Shown here one piece after another: positions 6,061 to 7,776 of a stretch of 7,776 nucleotides of DNA (within the stretch, counting starts at the first letter, position 1; the number at the start of each line of letters is the position of its first letter). This stretch comes from DATKKX01 sp035542775 (GTDB lineage Bacteria > Planctomycetota > Phycisphaerae > UBA1845 > UTPLA1), in assembly GCA_035542775.1 (NCBI GenBank), contig DATKKX010000467.1, positions 1 through 7,776 on the forward strand. Direction: 5' to 3'. The notes under the pieces are model-generated. The model was not told the DNA's origin. It worked only from the letters and a program-made list of their open reading frames with translations, and made no database searches. The position numbers were made by a program, and so were the translations under genes.

Positions 6061-7155
6061 ATGCCTGAGCTGGACGCCGAGCACCTCCGTCTCCCCGTCC
6101 GACGGCCTCCCGCTGTCGGCTCGCGCTTGTGGCGCGAGTGGTGCTTTGCCCGCGCCGCGTTTCGGCACTTTCGGGTCAAGTTCCTGCTCATCGGCGGCCT
6201 CCTGCTGGGCGGCGGCCTGCTCTTTCGTTTGCTTGAGCCCGAAAAACATCACTCCTACCCCAGGGCGGTCTACTACACCTGGGTACTGGTCTTCGGTCAG
6301 CCGCCGGAGGAGTTTCCGGCGTCGGCCGCTCTGCAGGCGATGTTCTTCATCGTCCCCCTGCTGGGTCTGCTGGTAATTCTCGAAGGGTTGGTTGAGTTCG
6401 CGTTGATCCTGCGCGACCGGCGCCGTTACGAACGAAGCTGGTGCAAAGTCATGGCTGCTTCACTATCCAATCACATCATCCTCGTCGGCCTGGGCAAACT
6501 CGGCTACCGCACCTATCGCCTTCTGCGGCAACTGGGCGAGGAGGTGGTCGTCATCGAGCACAACGCCGACAACCAGTTCCTCGAAGATATCCGCCGCGAT
6601 GGTTCGCCCTTGTTCGTCGGCGATGCCAGGCGCGAAGCGTTCCTGGAGGACGCCAACGCCGCCGCCGCCAAGAGCATCATCCTGGCGACCAACCACGACA
6701 TGGTGAACCTCGAGGTGGCCCTCGACGCCCGGCGGATCAATCCGCAAATCCGCGTGGTCATGCGGATGTTCGACCAGAACATCGCCGACAAGGTCCGGGA
6801 GGGGTTCAATTTACAGGTGGCCATGTCGCAGTCGGCACTCTCCGCCCCGGCATTCGTGACCGCCGCCCTGGAGGGCAGCACGGTGAGCAGCCTGCTGGTC
6901 GGCGATCAGCTCATGGTGATCGAACGCTGGCCGGTGGACCTCGGCGGGCCGTTTCACAAGAAGACCGTCGCTCAGATCATGGCGGATCATGGTGTGGTCG
7001 TCATCGAGCGGCGCCCGCGCGGGGGCGAGCCTCGCCTGATCCCCCCGCCCGACACCACCCTGGAAGCCGGAGACGAACTGCTCATCCAGGGGACGTTCCC
7101 AGCATTCAACAAGATGCGTGCGACGTCGGCCGGCCAGCCTCAATGCGCGCGGTAG
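6061..7155 (+). CDS. Two-TM membrane protein with TrkA-N/TrkA-C (RCK) domains, channel-like but lacking a K+ filter
   Basis: The protein has 364 residues. A cytoplasmic-type basic N-terminus leads into TM1 (about 40-58) and TM2 (about 92-117). The loop between them (59-91, around YYTWVLVFGQPPEEFP) sits where the pore helix and filter of 2-TM K+ channels lie, but no TVGYG-like sequence is present. A TrkA-N Rossmann fold follows: GLGKLG (143-148) with an acidic residue at the end of the second strand (E166 in VVVIEHNAD), then FVGDA (185-189) and ILATNHD (207-213). This pattern fits NAD(H) or nucleotide binding. A TrkA-C-like domain spans about 275-347 and ends in AGDELLIQG. The family role is K+ flux or its regulation. 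The missing filter suggests either non-selective conduction or a regulatory, sensor-only protein. The start is the ATG at 6061, with a weak GAGA 10 nt upstream. Confidence 0.88.
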   Translation: MPELDAEHLRLPVRRPPAVGSRLWREWCFARAAFRHFRVKFLLIGGLLLGGGLLFRLLEPEKHHSYPRAVYYTWVLVFGQPPEEFPASAALQAMFFIVPLLGLLVILEGLVEFALILRDRRRYERSWCKVMAASLSNHIILVGLGKLGYRTYRLLRQLGEEVVVIEHNADNQFLEDIRRDGSPLFVGDARREAFLEDANAAAAKSIILATNHDMVNLEVALDARRINPQIRVVMRMFDQNIADKVREGFNLQVAMSQSALSAPAFVTAALEGSTVSSLLVGDQLMVIERWPVDLGGPFHKKTVAQIMADHGVVVIERRPRGGEPRLIPPPDTTLEAGDELLIQGTFPAFNKMRATSAGQPQCAR

Positions 7156-7156
7156 G

Positions 7157-7170
7157 CGCGGCCAGCCGCG
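7157..7170 (+). terminator. Small GC hairpin after the RCK gene
   Basis: CGCGG (7157-7161), loop CCAG and CCGCG (7166-7170) begin 2 nt after the TAG. The 5-bp stem has no following T-run, so this is weak evidence for a transcript end. Confidence 0.2.
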
Positions 7171-7207
7171 ACGGTTCACTACGAGGTGCTTGAAGAACAC
7201 GAGGCAA

Positions 7208-7366
7208 GTGGTACCGGACAGGCGTTACCCATACTTCCACGCAGCCGGCCGAAAGGTGGTAAATCTAGACAAATCATGGGAAGAACCATTAGCACTTCCT
7301 AAACCCCCCGCCATAGGCCGAGGGTCTGGAAAGCGCCAACCCGAACCTGCTGGCAGCCGGTACCAC
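7208..7366. repeat. Perfect 10-bp inverted repeat pair bounding a lower-GC segment
   Basis: GTGGTACCGG (7208-7217) and CCGGTACCAC (7357-7366) are exact inverted copies bounding a 159-bp segment that includes an A/T-richer stretch (about 7259-7305). No gene, transposase or clear target-site duplication is seen. This could be a small non-autonomous element, a regulatory pair of sites, or chance. Each arm contains the self-complementary GGTACC, which raises the odds of chance. Confidence 0.35.
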
Positions 7367-7437
7367 ACCCCTTCGCGGATAAGCTCATGGTGGCGCGGCC
7401 GTTCATTCCCCACGGCCGACAGTCCGCCGAGGAGTGG

Positions 7438-7623
7438 TCATTCTTCCTCGCGCCGTCGGATGATCTCGCGGATGTCGCCGATGAAGTTCGCGTCGGCCTT
7501 GGCCTGCTCCAGAAGCCGCCGGCAGCGAGGACATTGATCCACGTGGGCTCGAATACGCAGAAGGGCTGGATCGTCGCTTCCCGCTGCGAGTTGCTCGATC
7601 CGTTCCTGTCTTGGACAACGCAT
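7438..7623 (-). CDS. Small zinc-finger (zf-HC2/anti-sigma-type) protein
   Basis: The protein has 61 residues. It carries the pattern C3 ... H27-x3-C31-x2-C34 (RAHVDQCPRCRRLLEQ), which matches the HC2 zinc finger found at the N-terminus of zinc-binding anti-sigma factors. The rest is helical and charged, ending in REIIRRREEE. A strong Shine-Dalgarno (GGAG 7 nt before the ATG, with AGGAG a little further up) supports the start. Unlike typical membrane anti-sigma factors it has no transmembrane segment or sensor domain, and no sigma factor is present in the 153 bp upstream to the window edge. It could be a soluble anti-sigma factor, a remnant of a larger gene, or a zinc-finger protein of other function. 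The coding call is fairly firm and the role is inferred. Confidence 0.75.
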   Translation of the reverse strand: MRCPRQERIEQLAAGSDDPALLRIRAHVDQCPRCRRLLEQAKADANFIGDIREIIRRREEE

Positions 7624-7630
7624 GGCCGTA

Positions 7631-7640
7631 CTCCGCTCCT
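7631..7640 (-). promoter_or_regulatory. Double Shine-Dalgarno of the zinc-finger gene
   Basis: Read on the minus strand, AGGAGCGGAG lies upstream of the ATG at 7623 and offers two overlapping purine-rich sites; the nearer GGAG is at 7-nt spacing. Confidence 0.6.
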
Positions 7641-7776
7641 ATTCATACTTACGCCGAACGAGCGGTTTCTTTCAGCGAAAAGGGGGAAAAATGCTCTCCG
7701 GGAAGGCAGTTCCGTGATGAGCAGGTCGCAGGAATCAGGATACCGCTAAGCAGCCCGCGCCCACCGGCCTGGGCAT
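7641..7776. other. Right-edge upstream region, no gene seen
   Basis: This stretch holds the 5' region of the minus-strand zinc-finger gene. A minus-strand ATG at the very edge (7776) meets a stop after 13 codons. GGAAC occurs on the minus strand, resembling an ECF -35 core, but no matching -10 is found at normal spacing. I call no promoter. Confidence 0.4.

Noticed and set aside
5864..6376. 170-codon plus-strand frame from the divergent spacer into the RCK gene.
   Set aside because: It has no domain features and overlaps the RCK N-terminal coding region in another phase.
6441..7193. 250-codon plus-strand frame inside the RCK gene.
   Set aside because: It is a shadow of the TrkA domains; the translation is Arg/Gly/Gln-rich without recognisable motifs.
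7248..7330. tRNA-Leu-like opening (GCCGAAAGGTGGTAAAT).
   Set aside because: No matching acceptor 3' strand, anticodon arm or T-arm could be found downstream.
7118..7537. 139-codon plus-strand frame after the RCK gene.
   Set aside because: It overlaps the RCK 3' end and the zinc-finger gene on the other strand; the translation is Arg/Ser-rich with no motif or ribosome binding site.

Overview
The window is a high-GC bacterial chromosome segment with five well-supported complete or near-complete genes, one small zinc-finger gene and several structured non-coding stretches. The gene mix is a TMTC-like TPR glycosyltransferase, a GT39-like lipid-linked-sugar glycosyltransferase, a secreted PepSY protein, a TrkA/RCK protein and a zf-HC2 mini-protein. 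This mix and the base composition suggest a Planctomycetota-type genome, possibly Phycisphaerae-like. That placement is an inference; no rRNA or other marker gene is present.

Layout. Positions 1-1518 (minus) hold the first 506 residues of a polytopic glycosyltransferase whose TPR tail runs off the left edge. A 121-bp spacer separates it from a divergent GT-C glycosyltransferase (1640-3304, plus). After 147 bp containing a strong stem-loop comes a class II aldolase of the L-fuculose-phosphate aldolase type (3452-4126, plus), with a possible tiny overlapping ORF. The convergent gap 4127-4530 carries a GC-rich palindromic/degenerate tandem repeat block (4209-4314) and a hairpin just past the end of the next gene. 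A secreted protein with two PepSY repeats and a larger C-terminal domain follows (4531-5706, minus). A divergent, apparently non-coding spacer (5707-6060) leads to a two-TM protein with a TrkA-N/TrkA-C (RCK) module but no recognisable K+ selectivity filter (6061-7155, plus). The last part holds a 282-bp gap with a perfect 10-bp inverted repeat pair and a 61-residue zinc-finger protein (7438-7623, minus).

How the genes relate. The two glycosyltransferases share a 121-bp divergent control region. Both are of the type that transfers sugars from a polyprenyl-phosphate carrier on the outer face of the membrane, so a joint role in surface glycosylation is plausible but unproven. The aldolase could belong to deoxysugar metabolism. 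The PepSY protein and the RCK protein are divergently arranged and could share control. No defence system, CRISPR array, transposase or complete mobile element was seen. The most unusual items are the filter-less RCK membrane protein, the palindromic repeat block, the structured leader of the aldolase gene, and the free-standing zinc-finger protein with no sigma factor beside it.
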